Assembly: GCA_013044405.1 (NCBI GenBank) | Contig: JABEUR010000078.1 | Location: forward strand, 1 to 33,828 | Source: Acidimicrobiaceae bacterium | GTDB taxonomy: Bacteria > Actinomycetota > Acidimicrobiia > Acidimicrobiales > RAAP-2 | Length of the DNA stretch: 33,828 nucleotides | Direction of reading: 5' to 3' | In this document: positions 1 to 8,381 of the stretch, in pieces | Position numbering within the stretch: position 1 is the first letter of the stretch | How the letters are laid out: every line of letters begins with the position of its first letter | Notes under the pieces: model-generated | What the model was told of the DNA's origin: nothing | The model's input: only the letters and a program-made list of their open reading frames with translations | Databases searched by the model: none | Translations under genes and position numbers: made by a program

Positions 1-675
1 ACCGGCGTTGCTCTGGCGCAGATTGCGGTGCGATTGATGATGGGCGAGACGATCGAGCAGTTGCGTGAGGCGTCTATCGTGCCGACGGGCGCCCCGGCTC
101 CCGGTTACGTCTGTGTCAAGGAGGCGGTTCTCCCGTTCAATCGGTTCCCGGGAGTCGACACGGTGCTGGGACCCGAGATGCGGTCGACGGGCGAAGTGAT
201 GGGCATCGGAGAGAGTTTCGGTATCGCCTTTGCCAAGGCGCAACTCGCCGCCGGGTCGCGCCTTCCCGATACGGGTCAAGTGTTCATGTCACTCGCCGAT
301 CGTGACAAGGTTCATGGTCTCGAGCTCGCGCGCCAGCTGGTGGAACTGGGTTTTAGCCTCGCCGCCACGGTCGGCACCGCGGGATACCTTCGAGCCAATC
401 ACGTCCCCGTTGCCACCCTCGTGGGCAAGGTGGGCCCGGCGGACCTTGGACTCGATGCCGTTTCGATGATCGCATCGGGACAGGTGCACCTGGTGGTCAA
501 CACGCCATCGGGAGGCGGTGCTCGGGCCGACGGTGCGCTCATTCGAAGTGCCTGTGTCGTCAACGCCGTTCCGTGCTTGACGACACTCAGTGCCGGCTTC
601 GCTGCCGCCAAGGGAATTGCCGATACTCGTGAGCGAGGATGGCGTGTCCACTCGCTTCAGGAGCTGCACGGATGA
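1..675 (+). CDS. carB: Carbamoyl-phosphate synthase large subunit, C-terminal part (partial)
   Basis: The reading frame is open from base 1, so the gene starts outside the window and only its last 224 codons are seen; the full protein is usually near 1,070-1,120 residues. CarB makes carbamoyl phosphate from bicarbonate, ATP and ammonia for pyrimidine and arginine synthesis. The visible part holds the end of the second ATP-grasp half, with the conserved GPEMRSTGEVMG, followed by the MGS-like allosteric domain (VGTAGYLR, LVVNTPSGGG) that binds regulatory nucleotides. The track start at 28 is an internal GTG, not a real start. The stop overlaps the pyrD start (ATGA), which indicates translational coupling in a pyr operon. 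Confidence 0.96.
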   Translation, partial: TGVALAQIAVRLMMGETIEQLREASIVPTGAPAPGYVCVKEAVLPFNRFPGVDTVLGPEMRSTGEVMGIGESFGIAFAKAQLAAGSRLPDTGQVFMSLADRDKVHGLELARQLVELGFSLAATVGTAGYLRANHVPVATLVGKVGPADLGLDAVSMIASGQVHLVVNTPSGGGARADGALIRSACVVNAVPCLTTLSAGFAAAKGIADTRERGWRVHSLQELHG

Positions 676-1580
676 GGAGTGAGGAGACGCGCGTCGGGGA
701 CGTTGTCTTGCCCTCGGTGGTGATGACCGCCGCTGGGACCTCTGGTTACGGGGACGAACTGGCGGGATACGGCGACCTCGCTGAACTTGGAGCGATTGTC
801 ACCAAGTCCCTGGCCGCATTTGCGTGGGACGGTAACGCCGCGCCGCGCGTGGCGGCCTCGGGCCAAGAGATGCTCAATGGCGTTGGGCTGGCCGGACCCG
901 GCGTCGGTGTCTGGCGAAGCACGTATCTGCCCGCGCTCGAGCGTCGAGGTGCCCGAGTCGTTGGATCGATTTGGGGTCGAACCGTGGCCGAGTTCGCCCA
1001 AGCGGCCGAGGCAATGCGTGGAGCGAACGTCATTGCCCTCGAGGTCAATGCGAGTTGTCCTAACCTGGAGACTCGCTCCACGATGTTCGCCCATTCGCCC
1101 GGCGCGACCGGTGACGTCGTTGCCGCCTCCAAGGTGGCGGGGATTCCGCTGTGGGTAAAGTTGAGTCCCAATACTCCAGAATTGGTTGAGGTCGCGGGAG
1201 CCGCCATTGCGGCCGGAGCCGATGCACTGGTGCTGGTCAACACCGTTCTTGGCCTTTCGATCGACATTGAGAAGCGGTCGCCCTCGCTCGGTAATGGTGG
1301 GGGAGGCGTCAGTGGACGCGCGGTGCTACCGGTGTCCCTTCGCGCGGTCTACGACTGTCGTGAGGCCTTCGCCGATATTTCGATCGTCGGGGTGGGTGGG
1401 ATTTCCAGCGGTGACGACGTAGTGGCCATGTTGATGGCCGGCGCCAACGCCGTCGAAATCGGTACGGCCACCTTCGCGAATCCGCGTGCGCCCTGGATCA
1501 TCCAGCGCCAGCTTCGAAAGTGGTTGAAGCGTCACGACGTGCGCAACGTCTGCGAACTGATTGGAGTGGCCCATGGTTGA
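672..1580 (+). CDS. pyrD: Dihydroorotate dehydrogenase, class 1 (302 aa)
   Basis: This enzyme oxidises dihydroorotate to orotate with FMN. The motif NASCPN is the class 1 (cytosolic) form with a catalytic Cys; class 2 membrane enzymes carry Ser there. Further family features are VKLSPNT, the phosphate-binding end VGVGGISSGDDVVAMLMAGA and the closing VEIGTATFANP. I chose ATG 672 over the track start at 639 because it overlaps the carB stop as ATGA and has AGGAG 8 nt upstream. The 1B subtype normally works with an electron-transfer subunit PyrK. No pyrK lies between carB and pyrD or after pyrF, so the 1A/1B assignment stays open. Confidence 0.93.
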   Translation: MRSEETRVGDVVLPSVVMTAAGTSGYGDELAGYGDLAELGAIVTKSLAAFAWDGNAAPRVAASGQEMLNGVGLAGPGVGVWRSTYLPALERRGARVVGSIWGRTVAEFAQAAEAMRGANVIALEVNASCPNLETRSTMFAHSPGATGDVVAASKVAGIPLWVKLSPNTPELVEVAGAAIAAGADALVLVNTVLGLSIDIEKRSPSLGNGGGGVSGRAVLPVSLRAVYDCREAFADISIVGVGGISSGDDVVAMLMAGANAVEIGTATFANPRAPWIIQRQLRKWLKRHDVRNVCELIGVAHG

Positions 1581-2409
1581 GCCCTTCGGCATGAGGCTCC
1601 AGGAGCGCATTCGCGCACTCGGTCCCCTCTGTGTCGGTGTCGATCCCAGTCGCCAGCTTCTCGAATCGTGGAGTCGCCCGGACTCGATCGAGGGTCTCGA
1701 ATTCTTCAGCCTGGCGGTGTTGGAGGCGGTGATCGACGTCGCCGCAGTCATCAAACCCCAGGTCTCATATTTCGAGCGCTTTGGCTCCGAGGGATATCGC
1801 GTCCTCGAGCGGCTCCTCCAGGAGGCTCGCGATGCAGACGTCTTGGTGGTCGCCGACGCCAAGCGTGGCGACATCCTCTCGTCGAACGACGGCTATGCCC
1901 AAGCGTGGCTGAGCGATCGTTCAACGCTTCGTGTGGATGCGCTCACCGTCAGTCCCTACGCGGGAGTCGGGGCCCTGATGCCGCTGATCGATGCTGCTCA
2001 GTCGAGTGGACGTGGTGTCTTCATCCTCGCCGCGACCTCCAACGACGAAGGAAGGACGCTGCAGCGTGCGCGAAGCGCAGACAACGAACGCATCGAGGAC
2101 ATGGTTCTGAGCAAGATCGGGGGGATCAACCGACGAGACGACGGACTGGGCAGCGTTGGCGCCGTCTTTGGTGCGACTCGAGATCGTCCCGAATTCAACC
2201 TCGCCTCGCTCGGCGGGCCTTACCTCGTGCCAGGCATCGGGGCCCAGGGTGCCGACGCCGATAGGGTCTCTCGACTCTTCGAGCGCTGTCCCCAGGGGAC
2301 TGTGCTGGCCACCGTGAGTCGAGCCATACTCCAAGCCGGTCCCGACCGTGCCGCAATCCGTGACGCCGCCCAGCGATGGCGCGACGAACTGAGTCGAGCC
2401 CTGCTCTAA
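1573..2409 (+). CDS. pyrF: Orotidine 5'-phosphate decarboxylase, type 2 (278 aa)
   Basis: It decarboxylates OMP to UMP, the last step of de novo pyrimidine synthesis. The catalytic motif is DAKRGDI, with the Lys and Asp residues of the active site. The length and the N-terminal CVGVDPSRQLL (usually LCVGIDP) fit the longer actinobacterial type 2 family rather than the about 230-residue type 1 enzyme. ATG 1573 overlaps the end of pyrD by 8 bases and has GGAG 6 nt upstream; the track's TTG at 1561 lies over that ribosome site and is unlikely. A short non-coding gap follows before mihF, where a new promoter probably begins. Confidence 0.94.
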   Translation: MVEPFGMRLQERIRALGPLCVGVDPSRQLLESWSRPDSIEGLEFFSLAVLEAVIDVAAVIKPQVSYFERFGSEGYRVLERLLQEARDADVLVVADAKRGDILSSNDGYAQAWLSDRSTLRVDALTVSPYAGVGALMPLIDAAQSSGRGVFILAATSNDEGRTLQRARSADNERIEDMVLSKIGGINRRDDGLGSVGAVFGATRDRPEFNLASLGGPYLVPGIGAQGADADRVSRLFERCPQGTVLATVSRAILQAGPDRAAIRDAAQRWRDELSRALL

Positions 2410-2430
2410 ACACGCCTCACCCATGCGGAG

Positions 2431-2436
2431 TAATCT
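2431..2436 (+). promoter_or_regulatory. Putative -10 box (TAATCT) for leaderless mihF transcript
   Basis: TAATCT fits the actinobacterial TAnnnT -10 and lies exactly 6 nt before the GTG start of mihF, which would put transcription start at or next to the start codon. No well-spaced Shine-Dalgarno is present. The same arrangement recurs at other gene starts in this window. Confidence 0.5.
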
Positions 2437-2442
2437 GACGTC

Positions 2443-2763
2443 GTGACTCCGACTCCGCCAACACTTTCGCACGAGCAACGCGTGGAGGCTTCGCGATTGG
2501 CCGTGGCCAACCGTCGTCGTCGGGCCGAAGTCAAACGATTGGTGAAGACTGGCGAGTTGTCGTTGGACGAATTGTTCGATCTAGCCGCGCGAGAGGAGTG
2601 CGTGGCTCAGATGCGTGCCTACGATCTCATCAGCGCCCTTCCCGCCATCGGCGAGGTCAAGGCCGATCGCATCATGAAGAACGCTTCCATTGCCCGGACT
2701 CGTCGGATTCGAGGTTTGGGTCCCAAGCAACGCGCTGAACTCTTTCGAGCCCTTGTCCGCTGA
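2443..2763 (+). CDS. mihF: Actinobacterial integration host factor (mIHF, 106 aa)
   Basis: This is a small, basic nucleoid-associated protein found only in actinobacteria and unrelated in fold to proteobacterial IHF. Family hallmarks are the N-terminal helix HEQRVEASRLAVANRRRRAE, the segment SLDELFDLA, and the helix-two-turn-helix part LPAIGEVKADRIM followed by IRGLGPKQRAEL, which contacts the DNA backbone. Length matches the mycobacterial protein (about 105 aa). Its place between pyrF and gmk is the standard actinobacterial order. The start is GTG with no good ribosome site but a -10-like hexamer 6 nt upstream, so I infer a leaderless message. Confidence 0.95.
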   Translation: MTPTPPTLSHEQRVEASRLAVANRRRRAEVKRLVKTGELSLDELFDLAAREECVAQMRAYDLISALPAIGEVKADRIMKNASIARTRRIRGLGPKQRAELFRALVR

Positions 2764-3328
2764 ACCGCTCGTCGTTGTGCTCATTGGGCCCGGCGGAGTG
2801 GGTAAGGGAACCATTGCTCGAAAGTTGGTGGAGCGAGACGGACATCTGTGGCTGAGTAGGAGTTGGACGACACGGCCGCGTCGATCCACCGAGGACGGTT
2901 CGGAGTATCACTTCGTCGAACGGACACAGTTCGAAAGCGCCATTGACGAGGACCAGTTCCTGGAGTGGGCCGAGTTTCACGGCAACCTCTACGGCACTCC
3001 GACGCCCCAAGCTCCCGAGGATAGCGACGTGCTCCTCGAGATCGAGGTCCAAGGCGCCGAGCAGATCCTCCAGAAGACTCCCGACGCGGTCGTGATCTTG
3101 ATCCTCGCACCGAGCATGGCCGACCTCGAAGAGCGACTGCGCTCGCGTGGCGATCAAGAAGATCACGTGGCGATGCGGCTCTCGAGCACCCCTCGAGAGT
3201 TGGCAAAAGGAAGGGAATTGGCCTCGTACGTCGTGGTGAACGACGAATTGGAGCGGGCGAGCGGTGAAATCATCTCTATACTGGAAGGACTTCGTCTTCG
3301 TCGGCGAAACCCCCCGGAAAAGGACTGA
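2753..3328 (+). CDS. gmk: Guanylate kinase (191 aa)
   Basis: It phosphorylates GMP to GDP with ATP. The P-loop reads GPGGVGKGT (the family more often has GPSGVGKGT). The GMP-binding signature TTRPRRSTEDGSEYHF follows, then FLEWAEFHGNLYGTP and LLEIEVQGAEQI. The track start at 2690 lies deep inside mihF and adds unrelated residues. The most reasonable start is TTG 2753, 11 codons before the P-loop glycine and overlapping the mihF stop by 11 bases; no strong Shine-Dalgarno supports it, so the exact start is uncertain. Coupling with mihF and rpoZ matches other actinobacteria. Confidence 0.93.
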   Translation: MSAEPLVVVLIGPGGVGKGTIARKLVERDGHLWLSRSWTTRPRRSTEDGSEYHFVERTQFESAIDEDQFLEWAEFHGNLYGTPTPQAPEDSDVLLEIEVQGAEQILQKTPDAVVILILAPSMADLEERLRSRGDQEDHVAMRLSSTPRELAKGRELASYVVVNDELERASGEIISILEGLRLRRRNPPEKD

Positions 3329-3333
3329 ACCCC

Positions 3334-3687
3334 ATGGCTGAACGCCCCACTCTCGTCGATCCGCCCATCGAGGAACTCCTTCACAAAGTTGGTGACTCGA
3401 AGTTCACGCTGGTGGCGGTCTCCGCGATACGAGCTCGAGAGATCAACGAGTACTACAACGGCCTTGGTTCGGGCCACGGTAGCGTGATTCCTCCTCAGGT
3501 CTCGTCGTTATCGAACAAGTCGCTCTCGCTGGCCATGGAAGAGCTCTTCCAGGGAAAGTTGGAGTTCCACCGACCGACCAGTGATGAACTCGAGAACGAG
3601 CGAGTTGAGGCCGAGGCGAAGGAGCGGGCGCGTCTGGATGCGAACAACGACCTCGACGCCTTCACCGATGCCCTTCGCGACGCCTGA
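3334..3687 (+). CDS. rpoZ: RNA polymerase omega subunit (117 aa)
   Basis: Omega helps fold and assemble the beta' subunit of RNA polymerase. The typical core is visible: PPIEELLHKVGDSKFTLV, AVSAIRAREINEYYN and the later SLAMEELFQGKLEF. The C-terminal 35 residues are rich in Glu, Arg and Asp, a charged tail common in actinobacterial omega proteins. It starts at ATG 3334, five bases after the gmk stop, with AAAAGGA upstream. Its end overlaps the likely coaBC start by 20 bases. A TATACT hexamer at 3277 inside gmk could be an extra promoter, but I see no convincing -35. Confidence 0.93.
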   Translation: MAERPTLVDPPIEELLHKVGDSKFTLVAVSAIRAREINEYYNGLGSGHGSVIPPQVSSLSNKSLSLAMEELFQGKLEFHRPTSDELENERVEAEAKERARLDANNDLDAFTDALRDA

Positions 3688-4900
3688 TTCGTCCAAGCCT
3701 CGAATCGTCCTAGGGGTCAGCGGCGGGATAGCGGCCTACAAATCCGTCGAACTATTGCGACTGTTGCGTGATGGTGGCTACCACGTGGCACCCGTGCTCA
3801 CTCGTGAAGCGACACGATTCGTCGGCACGGTCACCTTCTCGGCATTGGCCAGCGAACCGGCACGCACCGAACTGTTTGGTGACCCCTCAACGCCCATACC
3901 CCATACCTACCTCGGCCAAAACGCCGATCTGATCGTCGTCGCACCGGCCACGGCCCACCTCATTGCGCGTTACGCCATTGGACTTGGTGACGACCTCTTG
4001 TGTGCCACCCTCCTGGCGACGAAGGCACCGGTGCTGCTCTGTCCGGCGATGCACACCGAGATGTGGGAACAACCCTCGGTTCAGGAGAACCTCGCCACCT
4101 TGCGCCGCCGGGGCGTGATGGTCATCGAGCCCGACACGGGACCGTTGGCGGGAGGAGACGTTGGCCCCGGTCGCCTGGCCGATCCATCCTCCATCTTCGA
4201 ACGCGTTGAGCGAATCATCCACGGCTACCGAGGTCCCCTCAGTGGACGACACCTGCTCATCAGCGCCGGAGGGACCCGTGAGCCCATCGACCCCGTTCGC
4301 GTCATCACGAACCGCTCTTCGGGCCGACAGGGCCACGCTCTGGCCGAGGTGGCGAGTCGTCTGGGAGCCAGTGTCACCCTGGTGACGACTTCGGAACTTG
4401 GCGTGGCTCTCGATGTCGTGCGTTCGATCGAGGTGGTGAAGGTAGAAACGGCCGCGCAGATGCACGATGCGATCGTGCAGCGAATCAGCGATGCCGACGC
4501 CTTGATCATGGCCGCGGCCGTCTCGGACTTCTCGGTGCGGAGTTCTCCCCAAAAGATCAAACGACATGACGGTGTGCCCCAGCTTCGCCTCGAGGCGACT
4601 GCGGACATTCTCGCATCGGTCTCGTCGCTTCGTCGCCCCGATCAAGTCATCGTCGGCTTCGCTGCTGAGACCAACGACGTCATGGAGAATGCGCGCGACA
4701 AACTTCGCCAAAAGGGGGTCGACCTCCTGATCGTGAACGATGTATCGGCGCCGGGCGTTGGATTCGCGCACGACACCAATGAAGTGACGATCTTGGGTCG
4801 TGACGGTCGAAGCGAGAGCGTCTCGCTTCGCTCGAAAGAAGCGGTATCCCTGGAGATCTTGACTAGGGTGGCTTCATTGTTACTGCAAGGAGCACTATGA
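3668..4900 (+). CDS. coaBC: Bifunctional phosphopantothenoylcysteine decarboxylase/synthase (410 aa)
   Basis: Two coenzyme A steps are fused. CoaC (about residues 12-185) is an FMN decarboxylase: [16 protein letters not shown], the active-site His in [31 protein letters not shown] and PAMHTEMW. CoaB (about 190-410) is the CTP-dependent synthase: [29 protein letters not shown] and the Lys-rich KIKR. The flap that in E. coli reads ACGDIGPGRM has Gly in place of the Cys here ([11 protein letters not shown]). The track start at 3581 adds 29 residues read through rpoZ; ATG 3668 gives the normal length and overlaps the end of rpoZ, though without a clear ribosome site. Confidence 0.94.
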   Translation: MPFATPDSSKPRIVLGVSGGIAAYKSVELLRLLRDGGYHVAPVLTREATRFVGTVTFSALASEPARTELFGDPSTPIPHTYLGQNADLIVVAPATAHLIARYAIGLGDDLLCATLLATKAPVLLCPAMHTEMWEQPSVQENLATLRRRGVMVIEPDTGPLAGGDVGPGRLADPSSIFERVERIIHGYRGPLSGRHLLISAGGTREPIDPVRVITNRSSGRQGHALAEVASRLGASVTLVTTSELGVALDVVRSIEVVKVETAAQMHDAIVQRISDADALIMAAAVSDFSVRSSPQKIKRHDGVPQLRLEATADILASVSSLRRPDQVIVGFAAETNDVMENARDKLRQKGVDLLIVNDVSAPGVGFAHDTNEVTILGRDGRSESVSLRSKEAVSLEILTRVASLLLQGAL

Positions 4901-6093
4901 GCGACCGCACCCTCTTCACCTCGGAGTCGGTGACCGAGGGCCACCCTGACAAGATCGCTGACCAGGTCTCCGATGCGGTGCTCGACGCGATTCTCGCCCA
5001 GGACCCTATGGCTCGGGTGGCGTGTGAGACGTTGCTGACCACCGGTTTGTGCGTGGTGGCCGGCGAGATAACCACGAGCGCCTACGTTGATATCAACTCC
5101 ATCGCTCGGCGAACGATCACCGACATTGGCTACGACGACGGCGCCATGGGTTTCGACGGACGTAGTTGCGGGATCCTGGTTTCGTTGGACAAGCAGAGTC
5201 CCGACATCGCAGACGGTGTGGACATGGCTCTCGAGCGCCGTTCGGGTTCGGGCGGCGAGGATGAGTTGAATGCGCTTGGCGCGGGCGACCAGGGCATGAT
5301 GTTCGGTTACGCCTGCGATGACAATGATGACTTCATGCCGCTGCCCATTTGGCTGGCGCACCGACTCTCGATGAGATTGGCCCAGGTGCGTCGCTCGGGC
5401 CAGGTGCCCTACTTGCGTCCCGATGGCAAGACTCAAGTCACGATTGTCTACGAGGGCGGACGCCCCGTTGGCGTCGATACGGTGCTCATCTCAACCCAGC
5501 ACGAGGATGGCTATGACTCGCAGACGACCATAAGGGCCGACCTGCTCGAGCACGTGATCCGCCCGATGTTACCCGCGGACCTCGACACCAGTTCAATGCG
5601 TGTCTACGTCAATCCGTCGGGGAAGTTCGTCCTGGGTGGACCCCACGCCGACACCGGCCTGACGGGCCGAAAGATCATCGTCGACACGTATGGCGGAATG
5701 GCCCGCCATGGGGGAGGTGCATTCTCCGGAAAGGATCCCTCCAAGGTGGACCGTTCGGGGGCGTACGCTGCGCGATGGGTCGCCAAGCACGTCGTTGCCT
5801 CGGGTGCGGCGCAACGTTGTGAGGTTCAGGTCGCCTACGCGATCGGCGTTGCCCGTCCGGTCTCAGTGCTGATTGAGACGTTCGGTACCGAACGAGTGGA
5901 TCGCAGCAAGATCGCCAAAGCGGTCGATAGCCTGTTCGACCTGCGTCCGGCGGCCATCATCCGTGACCTGGACCTGCGACGCCCGGTGTACCTACGCACC
6001 GCTGCTTACGGACACTTTGGACGGGGCGACCAAGGATTCACCTGGGAGCAGACTTCGCGCGTCGACGACCTGCGTCGGGAACTGTCGCTCTAG
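4897..6093 (+). CDS. metK: S-adenosylmethionine synthetase (398 aa)
   Basis: It makes S-adenosylmethionine from methionine and ATP. Three conserved regions are intact: [20 protein letters not shown] near the N-terminus, the signature [12 protein letters not shown], and [20 protein letters not shown]; the end [12 protein letters not shown] is also typical. Length is normal. The ATG overlaps the coaBC stop as ATGA and has AAGGAG 6 nt upstream, a strong ribosome site. The metK-priA adjacency is usual in actinobacteria. Confidence 0.97.
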   Translation: MSDRTLFTSESVTEGHPDKIADQVSDAVLDAILAQDPMARVACETLLTTGLCVVAGEITTSAYVDINSIARRTITDIGYDDGAMGFDGRSCGILVSLDKQSPDIADGVDMALERRSGSGGEDELNALGAGDQGMMFGYACDDNDDFMPLPIWLAHRLSMRLAQVRRSGQVPYLRPDGKTQVTIVYEGGRPVGVDTVLISTQHEDGYDSQTTIRADLLEHVIRPMLPADLDTSSMRVYVNPSGKFVLGGPHADTGLTGRKIIVDTYGGMARHGGGAFSGKDPSKVDRSGAYAARWVAKHVVASGAAQRCEVQVAYAIGVARPVSVLIETFGTERVDRSKIAKAVDSLFDLRPAAIIRDLDLRRPVYLRTAAYGHFGRGDQGFTWEQTSRVDDLRRELSL

Positions 6094-6095
6094 GG

Positions 6096-7808
6096 GTGAG
6101 TACGCCGCGGGCGGTGCGCATCATCACCGAGGTCGCAGCGGTGGACCGGGCATTCGACTATCGCCTTTCGGCGACGAGTGAACGGGCCCAGCTCGGCGAT
6201 CGAGTGCGCGTTGACTTCAACCACCGATCAGTTCGGGGATGGGTGATGGGAGAGGTCGAGGCGACACCTGATCTCAAGGAGGTCACCAAGTGGTTGGGTT
6301 ACGGACCGCCGTCTTCGCTACTCGCGCTCTTGGAGTGGGCAAGTGATCGATGGTACGGACCCGTATCGCGATTTCTGGTCGCCGCCTCAACACGTCGACT
6401 CGTGGCCACCTTGCCCGAACCGCCCGAGCGCAAGGACGTGGGCTCCGATGCGAATTTCGAGGAGCCGGTGCTTCGAGCGGGGATCGTCCAAGTCGCCCCG
6501 ACCACCGACCCGATGTCGATCATCGTGAGCGCCTACGAGGCAACACTTGAGCGTGCCGGTTCTCTGCTCGTACTCGTGCCCACCGAATCGTGGGCGAGCC
6601 GATTGCGCGCGCGTCTCGAGCGCCGGGGGTACTCGGTGGCTGCGGGAGAGGCCGAGTGGGACCGCATGCGATCTGGATGGCCGGTCGTGGTGGGCGCTCG
6701 AGGGGCCGCGCTCGCACCGCTGTCCAGGCTGTGCGGTGCAGTGATCATCGACGCCGATGACGAGTCGTACGTGTCGCACGCCACACCGACCTGGAATGCC
6801 TTCACGATGCTTCAAGAACGGTGCCGCCGCGACGACGCGCCCTTGTGGGCGACCAGCATGTTGCCGTCGGCGAAGATGGTCGGGTTGGCAGCGTTCCAGC
6901 GACTGCCCGATCTCGAACACGGATGGCCGAGCGTCGACTTCGTCGATCGGCGACTGAGCGATCCCCATGACGGGGTGCTCTCGCGAGAGTCGTTGGAGGC
7001 CGCCCATGAAGCGCTCGCCACTGACGAGGCCGTGGCGGTCGTGGTCGTCTTGCAACGTTTGGGATCGGGACGACTCTTCGCGTGTTCGCGCTGCGGGGAG
7101 TTGGCGCGATGCGCGTCGTGCGGACAGGGTGAGCGAGAGGTCGGAACCTTGATCGCCTGCGACCAGGCCCACGAACCGAGACAGAAGTACTGTCGCCACT
7201 GTGGTGCGACCAGCCTCAAGGCGGTACGCGCGGGAGTGGCCACCCTGGCCAGAGACGTCTCGGCGCAACTTTCGCGTGGGGTCAGTGAGTTGACGGCCGC
7301 GAGTCCCCTCGACGCCCCCCTAGAGCGGGTCGTCGTCGGCACCGAGGCGGTGTGGCAGCGAGTGCGCCGTTGCGCATTGGTGATCTTCGTTGACTTTGAC
7401 CAGTATCTCCTCGCCCCTCGCGCATCGGCTCGGCGCGAGGCGATCATGGCGGTGGGCAAAGCGGGCCGACTGGTGGGTGCACGCTCACAAGGACGTGGTG
7501 CGGTCATGGTCCAGACCCGCAGGGGCAACGACCCGGTCGTGGAGTCGCTGCGCTCAGGCAACTTCGACTCGATCATCGATGACGAGGTCGAGACGGCGCG
7601 TCTCTTGGGACTCGCCCCGTTCGGCGCGCAGGCCACCGTCTCGGGCCCGGGAGCGCGTGCGTTCGTCGAACAACTATCGGCGCGCGACCTAGTGGTTCAT
7701 CAATCCGGCGACGTGTTCACCTTGAACGCGCCTGACGTGGTAACTCTGTCGAGATCACTATCCGACGTGCGCCGTCCCAGCCAAAGGGTTCGCGTAGCGG
7801 TTGAGTGA
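6096..7808 (+). CDS. priA: PriA-like primosomal protein N' lacking helicase motifs (570 aa)
   Basis: PriA reloads the replisome at stalled forks. The N-terminal 3'-end-binding region (about residues 1-100, DRAFDYRLSA, LGDRVRVDF, RGWVMGEV) and a zinc region with CSRC, CASC and CRHC (about 328-370) identify it. The helicase core is degenerate: I find no Walker A GxGKT where PriA normally has GVTGSGKT, and the DEEH box is replaced by DADDESY. Family curation for actinobacterial PriA notes the same loss and predicts no helicase activity, so this is lineage-typical rather than a pseudogene. It starts at GTG 6096, two bases after metK. It is the most diverged member of the block. Confidence 0.88.
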   Translation: MSTPRAVRIITEVAAVDRAFDYRLSATSERAQLGDRVRVDFNHRSVRGWVMGEVEATPDLKEVTKWLGYGPPSSLLALLEWASDRWYGPVSRFLVAASTRRLVATLPEPPERKDVGSDANFEEPVLRAGIVQVAPTTDPMSIIVSAYEATLERAGSLLVLVPTESWASRLRARLERRGYSVAAGEAEWDRMRSGWPVVVGARGAALAPLSRLCGAVIIDADDESYVSHATPTWNAFTMLQERCRRDDAPLWATSMLPSAKMVGLAAFQRLPDLEHGWPSVDFVDRRLSDPHDGVLSRESLEAAHEALATDEAVAVVVVLQRLGSGRLFACSRCGELARCASCGQGEREVGTLIACDQAHEPRQKYCRHCGATSLKAVRAGVATLARDVSAQLSRGVSELTAASPLDAPLERVVVGTEAVWQRVRRCALVIFVDFDQYLLAPRASARREAIMAVGKAGRLVGARSQGRGAVMVQTRRGNDPVVESLRSGNFDSIIDDEVETARLLGLAPFGAQATVSGPGARAFVEQLSARDLVVHQSGDVFTLNAPDVVTLSRSLSDVRRPSQRVRVAVE

Positions 7809-7835
7809 AGCGGTGCCGGCACAGGGTACGGACGG

Positions 7836-7841
7836 TATCGT
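7836..7841 (+). promoter_or_regulatory. Putative -10 box (TATCGT) for leaderless def transcript
   Basis: TATCGT ends 6 nt before the GTG start of def, the same TAnnnT-N6-start layout seen at mihF. A partial purine stretch (GGAAG) also lies in the gap, so canonical initiation is not excluded. Confidence 0.45.
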
Positions 7842-7847
7842 GGAAGC

Positions 7848-8381
7848 GTGAGTTCCCTGCCGATTCGCGTCTACGGAGACCCCGTGCTCAACACCGCCGC
7901 GAGCGAGGTCGAGGAGATCGACGGGCGGATCGCCCAGTTGGCCGATCTGATGATCGAGACCATGTACGCAGCGCCCGGCGTGGGCCTGGCCGCGAATCAG
8001 ATCGGCGTTCAAAAGCGCCTGTTCGTCTACGACAAGGGCGATGGGCCCGTGGTCGTGATCAATCCGCTCATCGTCGAGTCCGAGGGTGAATGGACCTACG
8101 AGGAGGGTTGCCTTTCCGTGCCGGGCCTCAGCTGGGAGATCACTCGACCCAACGCCATCCACCTGAAGGGTTACGACCTGGACGGCAACGAGATCGAAGT
8201 GGAGACCGATGAGTTCGAAGGTCGAATCTTTCAGCACGAGATGGACCACCTCAACGGGGTGCTCTTGATTGAACGACTCGACCCGGACCAGAGGAGGGCG
8301 GCGAAGAAGCTACTGCGTCAGCGTAACGTCGAGATTGCGCGAAGCGACCCGGACGGTCTGCACCTGCTGCTCGGCGAGTGA
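7848..8381 (+). CDS. def: Peptide deformylase, type 1 (177 aa)
   Basis: This metal hydrolase removes the formyl group from nascent proteins. All three motifs are intact: GVGLAANQIG (motif 1), EGCLSVP with the metal-binding Cys (motif 2) and QHEMDHLNG with HExxH (motif 3). The start is GTG 7848 with a -10-like hexamer 6 nt upstream. The stop shares a base with the fmt ATG (TGATG), so deformylase and the formyltransferase that creates its substrate are co-translated, the usual def-fmt pairing. Confidence 0.97.
   Translation: MSSLPIRVYGDPVLNTAASEVEEIDGRIAQLADLMIETMYAAPGVGLAANQIGVQKRLFVYDKGDGPVVVINPLIVESEGEWTYEEGCLSVPGLSWEITRPNAIHLKGYDLDGNEIEVETDEFEGRIFQHEMDHLNGVLLIERLDPDQRRAAKKLLRQRNVEIARSDPDGLHLLLGE

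Noticed and set aside
3277-3282. TATACT near the end of gmk as an rpoZ promoter
   Set aside because: It is a good -10 hexamer, but I find no -35 at acceptable spacing and it lies inside coding sequence; kept only as a note under rpoZ.
3887-4771. 294-codon minus-strand frame opposite coaBC
   Set aside because: It is a shadow of a conserved bifunctional enzyme, with no ribosome site or motifs.
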